Shown: positions 27,373-36,317 of the stretch, in pieces | How positions within the stretch are numbered: the stretch's first letter is position 1 | How the letters are laid out: every line of letters starts with the position of its first letter | NCBI RefSeq assembly: GCF_020991375.1 | Contig: NZ_JAJLQZ010000002.1 | Location: 434,001 to 498,000, forward strand | DNA: 64,000 nucleotides | Direction of reading: 5' to 3' | DNA from: Glycomyces amatae | Lineage (GTDB): Bacteria > Actinomycetota > Actinomycetes > Mycobacteriales > Micromonosporaceae | The notes under the pieces: generated by a model | Told to the model about the DNA's origin: nothing | Seen by the model: the letters and a program-made list of their open reading frames with translations, nothing else | Database searches by the model: none | Position numbers and translations under genes: made by a program

Positions 27373-28340
27373 CAGCTGCTCCAGGATCGGGTGAGGCGGA
27401 AGTACAGCACGGAGAAGCCCGTCAGGACCACGGCGAGCATGAGGCTCAGGGCCGCCGCGGCGCCGTAGTCGCCGCCGAGCGAGTTGGTGAACGCGTACCG
27501 GTAGATGAGCAGCAGCAGCGTCAGGGTCCGGTTCGCGGGCCCCCCGTCGGTGAACAGGAACGGCTCCAGGAAGACCTGGGCGGTCCCGATGATCTGGAGG
27601 ATGAAGGTCACCAGCAGGATGCCGCGCAGCTGCGGGAGCGTGATGTGCCAGAGCTTGCGCCACACGCCGCCGCCGTCGATCTCGGCCGCCTCGTAGAGGC
27701 TCGGGTCGACCCCGGTGAGGGCGGCGAGGTAGATGATGACGGTGCCGCCCGCGGCCGCCCAGGTCGCCTCGAGCACCAGCGAGGGCATGACGATGTCGGC
27801 GTCCTGGAGCCAGGCGACCGGGCCGATCCCGAACCAGCCGAGGACCGTGTTGAACACGCCGTCCTCGCCGGCGTCGTAGAACAGCTTCCACAGCAGGACC
27901 GCGACGACCGGGGGCACCACGACCGGCAGGTAGGCGAGGGCGCTGAACAGGCCGCGCATCTTGCGGACCTCGCTCATGAGCACGGCGGCCACGAGCGGGA
28001 CCGGGTAGCCGAAGAGCAGCGCCAGGACCGCGAAGTAGAGGGTGTTCTGGGCGGCGGTCCACAGCTGCGGGTCGGCGAAGACCTGCTGGAAGTTCGCGAA
28101 CCCGACGAAGACGGGGTCGGAGACCAGGTTGGTGCGCTGGAAGCTCATCACCACGGCGCGTCCGATGGGGAGCCAGGAGAACACGCCGAAGATCACGAGC
28201 ATGGGGGCCAGGAACACCAGTGTGGGGAGTCCGGCGCGGGCGCGGGCGAGCGGGCCGCCCCGGCGGCCGGGCCGGGCCGCGGTGCGCGGCCCGGTCCGGT
28301 CGCCGGTGACACCGGCGGGACGGGTGTCGGTCGAGGTCAT
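27372..28340 (-). CDS. Carbohydrate ABC transporter permease (MalF type)
   Basis: A 322-residue permease with a basic N-terminal tail (about 35 residues) and six membrane segments. The EAA loop is EAAEIDGGGVWRKLWHITLPQLRG. The segment LVFLAPMLVIFGVFSWLPIGRAV is the typical first helix of MalF-like sugar permeases. It is encoded between the binding protein and the MalG-type permease and forms the channel with the latter. Confidence 0.9.
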   Translation of the reverse strand: MTSTDTRPAGVTGDRTGPRTAARPGRRGGPLARARAGLPTLVFLAPMLVIFGVFSWLPIGRAVVMSFQRTNLVSDPVFVGFANFQQVFADPQLWTAAQNTLYFAVLALLFGYPVPLVAAVLMSEVRKMRGLFSALAYLPVVVPPVVAVLLWKLFYDAGEDGVFNTVLGWFGIGPVAWLQDADIVMPSLVLEATWAAAGGTVIIYLAALTGVDPSLYEAAEIDGGGVWRKLWHITLPQLRGILLVTFILQIIGTAQVFLEPFLFTDGGPANRTLTLLLLIYRYAFTNSLGGDYGAAAALSLMLAVVLTGFSVLYFRLTRSWSS

Positions 28341-28352
28341 GTCGGTCTTCCG

Positions 28353-29705
28353 CTACGCGGCCGCGTCGATCGCGGCCTGGGCCTCGGTCTGCGCCGTCTC
28401 GAGCAGGGCGTCGACGTCCGCGCCCTCCTCGGTGAGCACGGTCTGGACGACCGTGTCGAGGACGCCGTAGACCTCCTGGGTGGCGACGGTGGGCTCGTTG
28501 AGCAGCGGCTGGTCGAAGACCTGCCCGGTGTAGGGCGCCATCTGGTCGACGGGCACGTTGACGTAGTCGGCGATCCAGGTCTGGACCTCGTCGTAGGTCG
28601 CCTTGTCGAACACCGGGAGCTCCGGGGCCCCGACGGGCTGGCCGGTCTCGGCCTTGACCTCGGCGTCGGCGACCGCGGCCTCCTGGACGGTGAGCTTCTC
28701 CATGTAGTAGAAGTCGATCCACTTCACGGCCGCGGCCTGCTCGTCGGCCTCGGCGTTCGGGCTCACCGCGGCGAGGGTGCCGCCGCCGAGGACGCCCGCG
28801 TTCGGGTCGTCGGCCAGCGGGAGCACCGTCAGTCCGTAGTCGTCCGGGTTGAGGGCGTTCTGGGTGAACAGGTTCCCGTAGTTGCCGCCGCCCGAGACGT
28901 ACATGCCGATGCGGCCCGAGGCGAAGTCCTGGTTGATGGTCGCCCAGTCGTACAGGAAGTTGTCGCCCATGGAGCCGTCGTCCCAGCGCATGGCCTGGAG
29001 GTCGGCCAGGGCCTGGCGCATCTGCGGCGTGTCGACGGTGGCGGTGCCGTTCCCGTCGTCGGTGCGCCCGCCGAGGGCGTTGACGACGGTGGTGAGGATC
29101 CAGCCGCCGGTGTTGTCGTTGGTCATCACCGCGTAGCCGGCCTCGCCGGTCTCGGCGGCGATCCGGTCGGCCGCGGCGCGGACCTCCTCCCAGGTGGTCG
29201 GCGGGGCGTCGGGGTCGAGCCCGGCGGCCTCGAAGAGGGTGCGGTTGTAGTGCAGCCCCTGGCCGTAGGCGGCGATCGGGACCGCCCACAGGTCGCCCTC
29301 GGCGTCCTCGCCGGCGGCGGCGATGTTCGGGTTGTACGCGTCGCGGTAGGGCAGTTCGGCGGTGAGGTCGCCGATGTCGGCGATCTGGCCGCGCTCGATG
29401 AGGCCGCGCCCGTCGGTGAAGGGGACGGTGAAGACGTCCGGGAGGGTGCCGCCCGCGAGCTGGGCGGTGAAGGTCCCGGCGGTCCAGGTGTACTCCTGGG
29501 TCTCCACCGCGATGTCGGGGTTGGCCTCCTCGAACTGCTCGATGCGCGTGTTGAACGCGTCGATGGCGTCCTGCTCGAGCCCGGCGTCGATGGTGACGGT
29601 GATGTGGGTGCGCCCGTCGTCGGGTTCGTCGTCCGAGCAGGCGGCGAGGCCCGCCACGGTGAGGGCCGCCGCGGCCACGGCGGCCGCTGCGCGAGAGGTT
29701 GTCAT
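28353..29705 (-). CDS. Sugar ABC transporter substrate-binding lipoprotein
   Basis: A 450-residue extracellular solute-binding protein (family 1). The signal ends in a lipobox LTVAGLAAC, so it is a lipoprotein anchored outside the membrane. The mature part shows HITVTIDAGLEQDAIDAFNTRIEQFEEANPDIAV, GGTLPDVFTVPF and TTWEEVRAAADRIAAETG, normal for maltodextrin or oligosaccharide binders. AAGGAG precedes the ATG. It follows the GH13 gene by 44 bases, and the pairing suggests an alpha-glucoside ligand. Confidence 0.92.
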   Translation of the reverse strand: MTTSRAAAAVAAAALTVAGLAACSDDEPDDGRTHITVTIDAGLEQDAIDAFNTRIEQFEEANPDIAVETQEYTWTAGTFTAQLAGGTLPDVFTVPFTDGRGLIERGQIADIGDLTAELPYRDAYNPNIAAAGEDAEGDLWAVPIAAYGQGLHYNRTLFEAAGLDPDAPPTTWEEVRAAADRIAAETGEAGYAVMTNDNTGGWILTTVVNALGGRTDDGNGTATVDTPQMRQALADLQAMRWDDGSMGDNFLYDWATINQDFASGRIGMYVSGGGNYGNLFTQNALNPDDYGLTVLPLADDPNAGVLGGGTLAAVSPNAEADEQAAAVKWIDFYYMEKLTVQEAAVADAEVKAETGQPVGAPELPVFDKATYDEVQTWIADYVNVPVDQMAPYTGQVFDQPLLNEPTVATQEVYGVLDTVVQTVLTEEGADVDALLETAQTEAQAAIDAAA

Positions 29706-29749
29706 TGGTTGCTCCTTGTTTCGGTTTCGGATTGGAGAGGGGTCGGCGG

Positions 29750-31387
29750 TCAGGTCCGCAGCCACGCGGCGGTGTCCTTCGGGAGGGCACCGCCTTCCAG
29801 GGGGCCGCTGGCGAGCAGCACCTCGGTGTGGGCGGGCAGGTCCGCCGGCGCGTCGGCGAAGTTGACGACGCAGGTGACGTCCTCGCCCCGCCGGAAGGCG
29901 AGGGCGCCGGGCGCGGTCTCGGTCCAGGCGAACGCGTCGCCGCGCAGCGCCGGTTCGGCGCGGCGCAGGCGGATCGCCCGGCGGTAGAGGGTCAGGAAGG
30001 AGCCGGGGTCGGACTCCTGGGTCTGGGCCGCGTGGCCGCCCCAGTCCTGGGGCTGGGGCAGCCACGGGGCGGCGGCGGCCTCGCCGCTGAACCCGAAGGT
30101 CGGGCCGGTCGCGGTCCACGGCAGGGGGACGCGGCAGCCGTCGCGGCCGGGGTCGACGCCGCCGGAGCGGAAGTGCATGGGGTCCTCGCGGGCGCCGTCG
30201 GGGAGGTCCTCCACTTCGGGCAGGCCGAGCTCGTCGCCCTGGTAGACGTAGAGGACGCCGGGGAGGGCGGCGGTGAGCAGCGCGGCGGCGCGGGCGCGGC
30301 GGGCGCCGAGGGCGAGGTCGGTGGGGGTGCCGAACCGCTTGTCGGCGAAGGCGAACGAGGTGTCCTCGCGGCCGTAGCGGGTGACCGGGCGGGTCACGTC
30401 GTGGTTGGACAGGACCCAGGTCGGCGGGGCGCTCACCGCGGCGTGGGCCGCGAAGGTGGACCGGATCGACGCGGCCAGCGCCTCGGCGTCCCAGGGGCGG
30501 GACATGAAGTCGAAGTTGAAGGCCATGTGCATCTCGTCGTCGCGCAGGTAGCGGACGAAGCGGTCGGTGTCCTCCAGCCAGACCTCGCCGACGAGGAGCC
30601 GGGGCTCGTCGTAGGAGTCGGCGATCTTGCGCCAGCGGCGGTAGACGTCGTGGACCTCGTCGCGGTCGAGGTGGGGGTGGCGCCCGGGAGGGTGCGCCTC
30701 CCCCACCTCGGGGAGGGACGGGTCCTTGGCGAGCATGGAGGCCGAGTCGATGCGGACGCCGGCGACGCCGCGGTCGTACCAGAAGCGGAGCACCGCCTCG
30801 TGCTCGGCGGCGACGTCGGGGTGGTTCCAGTTGAGGTCGGGCTGCTCGGGGGCGAACATGTGCAGGTACCACTGGCCGGGCCGCCCGTCGGGGCCGGTGG
30901 TGCGGGTCCAGGTGTCGCCGCCGAAGCTGGAGGACCAGTTGGTGGGAATGGTGTCGCCGCCGGGGCCCTTGCCGTCGTGAAACCAGAAGCGGTCGCGGGC
31001 GGGGTCGCCGGGCGGGGCGGCGAGGGCCTCGCGGAACCAGGCGTGGTCGGCGGAGACGTGGTTGGGGACGATGTCCACGATGGTGCGGATGCCGAGGCGG
31101 AGGGCGTCGGCGATGAGCGCCTCGGCGTCCTCGAGGGTGCCGAAGGCGGGGTCGATGGCGCGGTAGTCGGCCACGTCGTAGCCGCCGTCGGCCTGGGGCG
31201 AGCGGTACCAGGGGGTGAACCACAGGGCGTCGACGCCGAGTTCGGCGAGGTAGGGCAGGTGCCGCCGGACCCCCGCGAGGTCGCCGGTGCCGTCGCCGTC
31301 GGCGTCCGCGAAGCTGCGCGGGTAGACCTGGTAGATCACCGCGTTCCGCCACCAGCCGGTGTCGCTGGTGCGCTGTGCCGAGTGCAA
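29750..31387 (-). CDS. GH13 alpha-glucosidase
   Basis: A 545-residue cytoplasmic enzyme of the oligo-1,6-glucosidase/alpha-glucosidase type. It begins WWRNAVIYQVYPRSFADADGDGTGDL. The catalytic residues are seen: nucleophile Asp in GVRIDSAS, acid Glu in LVGEVWLED and the stabiliser in WVLSNHDVTR. The start is set at a TTG (31387) because GGAG lies five bases upstream and because a longer frame from GTG 31462 would begin only a few bases after the operator at 31468-31485. It heads the ABC operon and hydrolyses imported alpha-glucosides. Confidence 0.88.
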   Translation of the reverse strand: MHSAQRTSDTGWWRNAVIYQVYPRSFADADGDGTGDLAGVRRHLPYLAELGVDALWFTPWYRSPQADGGYDVADYRAIDPAFGTLEDAEALIADALRLGIRTIVDIVPNHVSADHAWFREALAAPPGDPARDRFWFHDGKGPGGDTIPTNWSSSFGGDTWTRTTGPDGRPGQWYLHMFAPEQPDLNWNHPDVAAEHEAVLRFWYDRGVAGVRIDSASMLAKDPSLPEVGEAHPPGRHPHLDRDEVHDVYRRWRKIADSYDEPRLLVGEVWLEDTDRFVRYLRDDEMHMAFNFDFMSRPWDAEALAASIRSTFAAHAAVSAPPTWVLSNHDVTRPVTRYGREDTSFAFADKRFGTPTDLALGARRARAAALLTAALPGVLYVYQGDELGLPEVEDLPDGAREDPMHFRSGGVDPGRDGCRVPLPWTATGPTFGFSGEAAAAPWLPQPQDWGGHAAQTQESDPGSFLTLYRRAIRLRRAEPALRGDAFAWTETAPGALAFRRGEDVTCVVNFADAPADLPAHTEVLLASGPLEGGALPKDTAAWLRT

Positions 31388-31467
31388 TGTCGCTCCGTTC
31401 CTCGTCGTTGTGCTGTCGAGCGCCACGCCTGTAGGGGCCGGGGCATGGTGAATCCCCAGCACATGAT

Positions 31468-31523
31468 AGGTTTAGCGCTATACCTAGGTCGGAAGCTTAG
31501 ACCGTAGATGTCACACTTGTCAA
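31468..31523 (-). promoter_or_regulatory. Alpha-glucoside operon promoter with LacI operator
   Basis: Minus-strand TTGACA (31523-31518) and TAAGCT (31499-31494) are 18 bp apart. Just past the expected start is AGGTTTAGC-GCTATACCT (31468-31485), a palindrome with one mismatched pair and a central CG, next to a LacI gene. Confidence 0.75.
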
Positions 31524-31590
31524 CGGCGGATTTCCGGCATCCGCCGCGACAGCGTTTGCCGAGGGCGGACGCGCTTGGAGAGGGGTCCTC

Positions 31591-32631
31591 TTGGCCGTCA
31601 CTTTGAAGGACATCGCCGCCGAGGCCGGCGTCAGCCTCATGACCGTGTCCAACGTGGTCAACGGGAAGCAGGCGCGGGTCTCCGCGGCCACCCGGGAGCG
31701 CATCCTGCGGATCGTCAAGGACCGCGGCTACGTGCCCAGCGCCTCGGCCCGCAGCCTCGCGGCGCGGTCGTCGCGGCTGGTGGGCCTGCTCGTGCCCGCC
31801 GAGGGCGAGGCCAGCCTGACGATCGACCCGCACACCGTCGAGGTCGTCGGCATGCTCGAGCGCGAGCTGCGTCGGCTCGACTACCACCTGATGCTGCGCG
31901 GCATCGCCCGCCGCAAGGAGATCACCGAGGCGCTCAAGTCCTGGAACCTCGACGGCGCGGTCCTGCTGGGGTTCCAGGACGCCGAGATCGACCGGCTCGA
32001 CGCCGGGGCCATCGGCGGCGTGGCCCTGGTGGCCATGGACTCGTACTCGGCGAACCCGCTGGCCCTCGAGGTCCGCTCCGACGACTTCGGCGGGGCCGAG
32101 CTGGCGGTCAGGCACCTGGTCGCCCTGGGCCACCGGCGGATCGCCTTCGCCGGGCCGGGCTTCTCCGCCACCGGCGTCGTGCGCAAGCGCTACGAGGGCT
32201 ACCGGAAGGTCCTGGCCGAGAACGGCATCGAGGTGGACGACGCGTTGGTCACCACCGTCGAGATCGGACACGACGAGGGACTGGCGTACGGGCGGCGCCT
32301 CGCCCGCGAGCGGCCCGACGTGACGGCCGTGTTCACCACGGCGGACATCCTGGCGATCGGCGTGATCGAAGGCCTCGCGGCCGAGGGCCGTTCAGTGCCG
32401 GGGGACGTCTCGGTGATCGGGTACGACAACGCCGACATCGCCGCCTACGTGACGCCGAAGCTCACCACCGTGGCGCAGGACCTGCCGGGCAAGGCCGCGG
32501 AGGCGGTGCGGCTCATGATGGACCGCCTCGCCGGGAAGGAGCGCCCGGAGCGCGCGACCGCGCTGGGGGTGCGCCTGGTCGAGCGCGGCACGGCCGCTCC
32601 CCCGCCCCGGCGAGGGGGGAGCGGCCGCTGA
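31591..32631 (+). CDS. LacI family transcriptional regulator
   Basis: A 346-residue repressor. The HTH and hinge fill residues 1-60 (TLKDIAAEAGVSLMTVSNVVNGKQARVSAATRERI, with hinge SASARSLAARSS). The sugar-binding core follows, ending with VSVIGYDNADIAAYVTPKLTTVAQD. The start is a TTG following GAGAGGGG. It is divergent from the alpha-glucoside operon, whose promoter carries a LacI-type palindrome, so it probably senses maltose- or isomaltose-type sugars. A stem of GC repeats (32591-32627) overlaps its 3' end. Confidence 0.92.
   Translation: MAVTLKDIAAEAGVSLMTVSNVVNGKQARVSAATRERILRIVKDRGYVPSASARSLAARSSRLVGLLVPAEGEASLTIDPHTVEVVGMLERELRRLDYHLMLRGIARRKEITEALKSWNLDGAVLLGFQDAEIDRLDAGAIGGVALVAMDSYSANPLALEVRSDDFGGAELAVRHLVALGHRRIAFAGPGFSATGVVRKRYEGYRKVLAENGIEVDDALVTTVEIGHDEGLAYGRRLARERPDVTAVFTTADILAIGVIEGLAAEGRSVPGDVSVIGYDNADIAAYVTPKLTTVAQDLPGKAAEAVRLMMDRLAGKERPERATALGVRLVERGTAAPPPRRGGSGR
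32591..32627. terminator. GC stem overlapping the end of the LacI gene
   Basis: CGGCCGCTCCCCC (32591-32603) is complementary to GGGGGAGCGGCCG (32615-32627). It has no T tract; it may end the LacI transcript or the convergent GH1 transcript. Confidence 0.5.
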
Positions 32632-32676
32632 ACCCGGTCGAGGGGGTGAGACGGCCCCCGGGACCCGGCCGGGCCC

Positions 32677-34035
32677 TCAGGCCCAGTCGAGGGACGCGCC
32701 GTTCGAGGCGATGACGTCGCGGTACCAGTGGGCGCTGCGCTTGAGGGTGCGCTCCTGCGTGTCGTAGTCGACCCGGACGAGGCCGAAGCGCTTGGAGTAG
32801 CCCTCGCCCCACTCGAAGTTGTCCAGCAGCGACCACACGAAGTAGCCGCGCAGGTCCACGCCCTTCTCGACGGCGCGGCCCGCCGCCCGCATGTAGCCGT
32901 CGAGGTACGCGACCCGGTCGGCGTCGTCCACCGCGCCGTCCGGGCCCACCGCGTCCTCGAAGGACGCGCCGCTCTCGGTGATGTAGACCGGCAGGTCCGT
33001 GTACTCGGCCGAGAGGCGCTCCAGGACGCGGCGCAGGCTGTCGGGGTTGATCTCCCAGCCGAACCCGGTCACCGGGTTCTGCGGCGGCAGGCTCCGGTTG
33101 CCCAGGTGCGGGTCGGCGGGGTCGGCCTCGACGGTGAAGCGGTGGTAGTGGTTGACGCCCACGAAGTCCAGGGGCGCGGCCACGGCCTCCATGTCGCCGG
33201 GGAGCACCGCGTCGAACGCGCCGGTGGGCGCGAAGTGGCGGAGCATGTCCTCGGGGTAGGCGCCGCGGAAGAGCGGGTCGAGGAAGAGGCGGTTGCCGCC
33301 GCCGTCCGACAGGCGCGCGGCCTCGACGTCCTCGGGCCGGTCGCTGGCGGCCTCGATGTCGGTCATGATGACCGCCGAGCCGACCTTGCCCGCGGGGGCG
33401 TGCTCGCGGATCGCGGCCACGGCGAGGCCGTGGGCGAGGTTGAGGTGGTGGGCCGCGCGCAGGGCGGCGGTGCGGTCGGTGCGGCCGGGGGCGTGGACGC
33501 CCGCGTGGTAGCCGAGGAAGGCCGCGCACCAAGCCTCGTTGATCGGGATCCACTCGTCCACGAGGTCGCCCAGGGCCTGCGCGGTGCGGGTCGCGTACTC
33601 GGCGAAGCGCTCGGCCGTGGCCCGCTCGGGCCAGCCGCCCTCGTCCTCCAGGACCTGGGGCAGGTCCCAGTGGTAGAGGGTCACCGCGGAGCGGATGCCC
33701 TTGGCGCGCAGGTCGGCCAGCTGCTCGCGGTAGAACGCGACGGCGGCCGGGTTGAGGTCGCCGCGGCCGGTCGGCTGGAGGCGCGCCCACGAGACCGACA
33801 TGCGGTAGGCCTTGAGGCCGAGGCCGGCGGCGATGCCGAAGTCCTCGCGCCAGCGGTGGTAGTGGTCGCAGGCGACCTCGCCGGTGTCGCCGTCCTTGAC
33901 CTTCCCCGGGGTCGCCGAGAAGGTGTCCCAGATGGACGGTCCGCGGCCGCCCTCGGCGGCGGCGCCCTCGATCTGGTAGGCCGCGGTCGACGCGCCCCAG
34001 AGGAAGTCCTCGGGGAACGGGCTGGTCGTGGTCAT
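32677..34035 (-). CDS. GH1 beta-glucosidase
   Basis: A 452-residue family 1 glycosidase. The N-terminal signature FPEDFLWGASTAAYQIEGA is exact. The acid/base Glu is in WIPINEAWCAAF (the usual form is NEP) and the nucleophile Glu in VYITESGASFED (the usual form is ITENG). Both glutamates are kept, but the residues after them differ from the common pattern. It hydrolyses imported beta-glucosides such as cellobiose or laminaribiose. AAGGAG precedes the ATG and it is the last gene of the ROK-controlled operon. Confidence 0.92.
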   Translation of the reverse strand: MTTTSPFPEDFLWGASTAAYQIEGAAAEGGRGPSIWDTFSATPGKVKDGDTGEVACDHYHRWREDFGIAAGLGLKAYRMSVSWARLQPTGRGDLNPAAVAFYREQLADLRAKGIRSAVTLYHWDLPQVLEDEGGWPERATAERFAEYATRTAQALGDLVDEWIPINEAWCAAFLGYHAGVHAPGRTDRTAALRAAHHLNLAHGLAVAAIREHAPAGKVGSAVIMTDIEAASDRPEDVEAARLSDGGGNRLFLDPLFRGAYPEDMLRHFAPTGAFDAVLPGDMEAVAAPLDFVGVNHYHRFTVEADPADPHLGNRSLPPQNPVTGFGWEINPDSLRRVLERLSAEYTDLPVYITESGASFEDAVGPDGAVDDADRVAYLDGYMRAAGRAVEKGVDLRGYFVWSLLDNFEWGEGYSKRFGLVRVDYDTQERTLKRSAHWYRDVIASNGASLDWA

Positions 34036-34069
34036 GGCGTTCGCTCCTTGCTGTGGTGGTTCGTTCGGC

Positions 34070-35152
34070 TCATTTGTCCACGCCGGTCACGACGATGCCC
34101 CGGACGAAGACCCGCTGCGCCGCGAGGAAGATCGCGACCGGCAGGGCCAGCGCCAGGATCGCGGCGGCCAGGATGAGGTGGGGCTCGGAGTTGTAGACGC
34201 CGCTGAAGTAGCTCAGGCCCACGCCGATCGGCACGATCTCGCGGTTCCCGGCGAGGTAGAGCAGCGGTTCGAAGAAGTCGTTCCAGGCGTAGAAGAAGTG
34301 GAACAGGCTCACCGCGGTCAGGGCCGGGAGCGCCTGCGGGACGATCACCCGCAGGAAGGTGCGGATCGGCCCGGCGCCGTCGATGCGGGCGGCCTCCTCG
34401 AGCTCCCGGGGGATGGTGAGGAAGTACTGGCGCAGCAGGAAGACGTTGAAGGCGTTGGCGAACAGCTGCGGGACGATGAGCGGCAGGTAGGTGCCGACCC
34501 AGCCCATCTGGAGGAACACCGCGTACTTGGGCACGAGGGTGACCGCCGGGGGCAGCAGGATCGTCGCCATGAGGAGTCCGAAGAGGAGGCCGCGGCCGGG
34601 GAAGCGGAAGCGCGCGAAGCCGTAGGCCACGACGGCGGAGGACACGACGGTGAACAGCATCGTGGTCAGCGCGTACATGAGCGTCCAGCCCATCAGGCGC
34701 AGGAAGTCGATGGTGTTCCAGGCCTCCTCGAAGTTGCCCCACTGGGGGTCGAGGCCGGTGACCGGTTCGAGGGTGCGCCAGCGGCCCTCCCAGTCGACGG
34801 TGCCCGCGCCGGGGTCCTCGGGGTCGACGAAGACGCTCGCCTCGCGGCCGGGCTCGACGAGGGCGAGCTCGCGGACCTCGCCGCCGGGCATGGGCACGGC
34901 GTAGACGTCGAGCTCCTCCCCCTCGTACTCGAAGGTGAGGGCGGAGACGGGGAGGATCGAGGCGTTCGGGTCGGAGACGCCGTCCTTGTCCTTGAGGGCG
35001 GTGGCGGCCCCGTACCCGAGGGGCATGAGGAAGACCGCGGCGAGCAGGAGCGCGCCGAGGGTGGTGCAGCCGGTGAGCAGGAGGCCTCGGCGCCGGCGGC
35101 GCACGGCGGCGTCAGTGTGCTTGACGTCGGTGGGCTTGGCGTCGGTGTTCAC
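34070..35152 (-). CDS. Carbohydrate ABC transporter permease (MalG type) with long first loop
   Basis: A 360-residue permease starting at a GTG that overlaps the stop of the MalF-type gene (GTGA), with GGAG upstream. Six membrane segments and the EAA loop EEAARIDGAGPIRTFLRVIVPQALP are present. Between the first and second helices there is an extra loop of about 80 residues (PVSALTFEYEGEELDVYAVP and VDPEDPGAGTVDWEGRW), predicted outside the membrane. Such loops occur in a subset of oligosaccharide permeases and may contact the binding protein. Confidence 0.9.
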   Translation of the reverse strand: MNTDAKPTDVKHTDAAVRRRRRGLLLTGCTTLGALLLAAVFLMPLGYGAATALKDKDGVSDPNASILPVSALTFEYEGEELDVYAVPMPGGEVRELALVEPGREASVFVDPEDPGAGTVDWEGRWRTLEPVTGLDPQWGNFEEAWNTIDFLRLMGWTLMYALTTMLFTVVSSAVVAYGFARFRFPGRGLLFGLLMATILLPPAVTLVPKYAVFLQMGWVGTYLPLIVPQLFANAFNVFLLRQYFLTIPRELEEAARIDGAGPIRTFLRVIVPQALPALTAVSLFHFFYAWNDFFEPLLYLAGNREIVPIGVGLSYFSGVYNSEPHLILAAAILALALPVAIFLAAQRVFVRGIVVTGVDK

Positions 35153-36129
35153 GATCGCTCCGTTCCGTAGTGGACCCAGTAGCGGGCGGTGCCGAACAGC
35201 AGGCCGGTGAGGACCGCGACGACGATGAAGATGAGCCAGGCCAGGGCCGCGCCGTAGCCCATGTTCCCGAAGACGAAGGCCTCCTGGTAGAAGTGCACGA
35301 GCAGGAACCTGCTCGCGCCGCCGGGGCGGCCGCTGGCGCCGAAGAGGACCCACGGCACCACGAAGTACTGGAGGACCAGGACCGAGCCGATCACCAGGTT
35401 GTAGAACATGACCGGTGAGAGCAGGGGCAGGGTGATGCTGCGCAGGCGGCGCCACCATCCGGCGCCGTCGATGGCGGCGGCCTCGTACAGCTCGGTGGGG
35501 ATGCCCTGGAGTCCGGCGAGGTTGATGATCATCGAGTTGCCGATGCCCCACAGGCCGATGAAGCTGAAGGCGAACAGGACCAGCACCGGGTTGTCGAACC
35601 AGCGGATGCCGTCCGCGCCGGTGGCGTCGGCGCCGGTGAGGCCGATGAGCCTGTTGACCCAGCCGGTCTGCGGGTTGAGCACCTGCTGCCAGATGAGGAT
35701 GCCCGCGACGAGCGGGATCATCGACGGCGCGAAGAACAGGAGCCGGAACAGGCCGGTGAACTTGAGGTGCTTCGAGTTCAGGAGCAGGGCCAGGCCGAGG
35801 GCCACGATGAGGCTCAGCGGCAGGAACAGCACGGTGAAGCGGAACGTCGCGGCGAGCGCGGTCCAGGTGTCGGGGTCGGACAGGGCCCGCTCCCAGTTGC
35901 TCCCCCCGGCGAAGGTGGTCGCGCCGGGGTCGGTGAGCTGGAAGTCGAGCACGGAGAAGACCAGCGAGGCGGCGATGGGGACGGCCCAGAAGAGGACGAA
36001 CCCGATGATCCAGGGGCTGATGAACGCGTAGCCCCAGCGCGCCTCGCGGCGCGCCATCGGGCTGGCGGGGCGCCCCGGGCGCCTGCCGCGCCGCCGGAGG
36101 GCGAGCACCGCGTCGGTGAAGTCGGACAT
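35149..36129 (-). CDS. Carbohydrate ABC transporter permease (MalF type)
   Basis: A 326-residue permease with an Arg-rich N-terminal tail, six membrane segments and the EAA loop EAAAIDGAGWWRRLRSITLPLLSP. The first helix WGYAFISPWIIGFVLFWAVPIAASLVFS is typical. It pairs with the MalG-type permease that overlaps it. The ATG follows a stem-loop separating it from the binding-protein gene. Confidence 0.9.
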   Translation of the reverse strand: MSDFTDAVLALRRRGRRPGRPASPMARREARWGYAFISPWIIGFVLFWAVPIAASLVFSVLDFQLTDPGATTFAGGSNWERALSDPDTWTALAATFRFTVLFLPLSLIVALGLALLLNSKHLKFTGLFRLLFFAPSMIPLVAGILIWQQVLNPQTGWVNRLIGLTGADATGADGIRWFDNPVLVLFAFSFIGLWGIGNSMIINLAGLQGIPTELYEAAAIDGAGWWRRLRSITLPLLSPVMFYNLVIGSVLVLQYFVVPWVLFGASGRPGGASRFLLVHFYQEAFVFGNMGYGAALAWLIFIVVAVLTGLLFGTARYWVHYGTERS

Positions 36130-36283
36130 GGGAGGGCGGACCTTTCGGGAGGCACGGCGGCGGGGGTGCCGGGCGGGCGCGGGGGCGCCCGCCCGGCCGG
36201 GAGGAGCGGCGTCCTCGGCGACGCCGGGAGGCCGTGGATCGGTACCGGCGTCGAGGGCGGCCGCGGTGGGTGGCTCGGGTGCC

Positions 36284-36313
36284 GTCCCGCGGGCCCGGCC
36301 GGACCCGCGGGAC
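36284..36313 (-). terminator. Stem-loop between the binding-protein and permease genes
   Basis: GTCCCGCGGG pairs perfectly with CCCGCGGGAC just after the binding-protein stop. No T tract; more likely an mRNA-stabilising or partial attenuating stem that keeps permease levels below binding-protein levels. Confidence 0.55.
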
Positions 36314-36317
36314 GGGG

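Noticed and set aside
32591-32627. Transposon end at the GC inverted repeat
   Set aside because: No transposase, target duplication or matching second end nearby; it fits a stem at a gene end.
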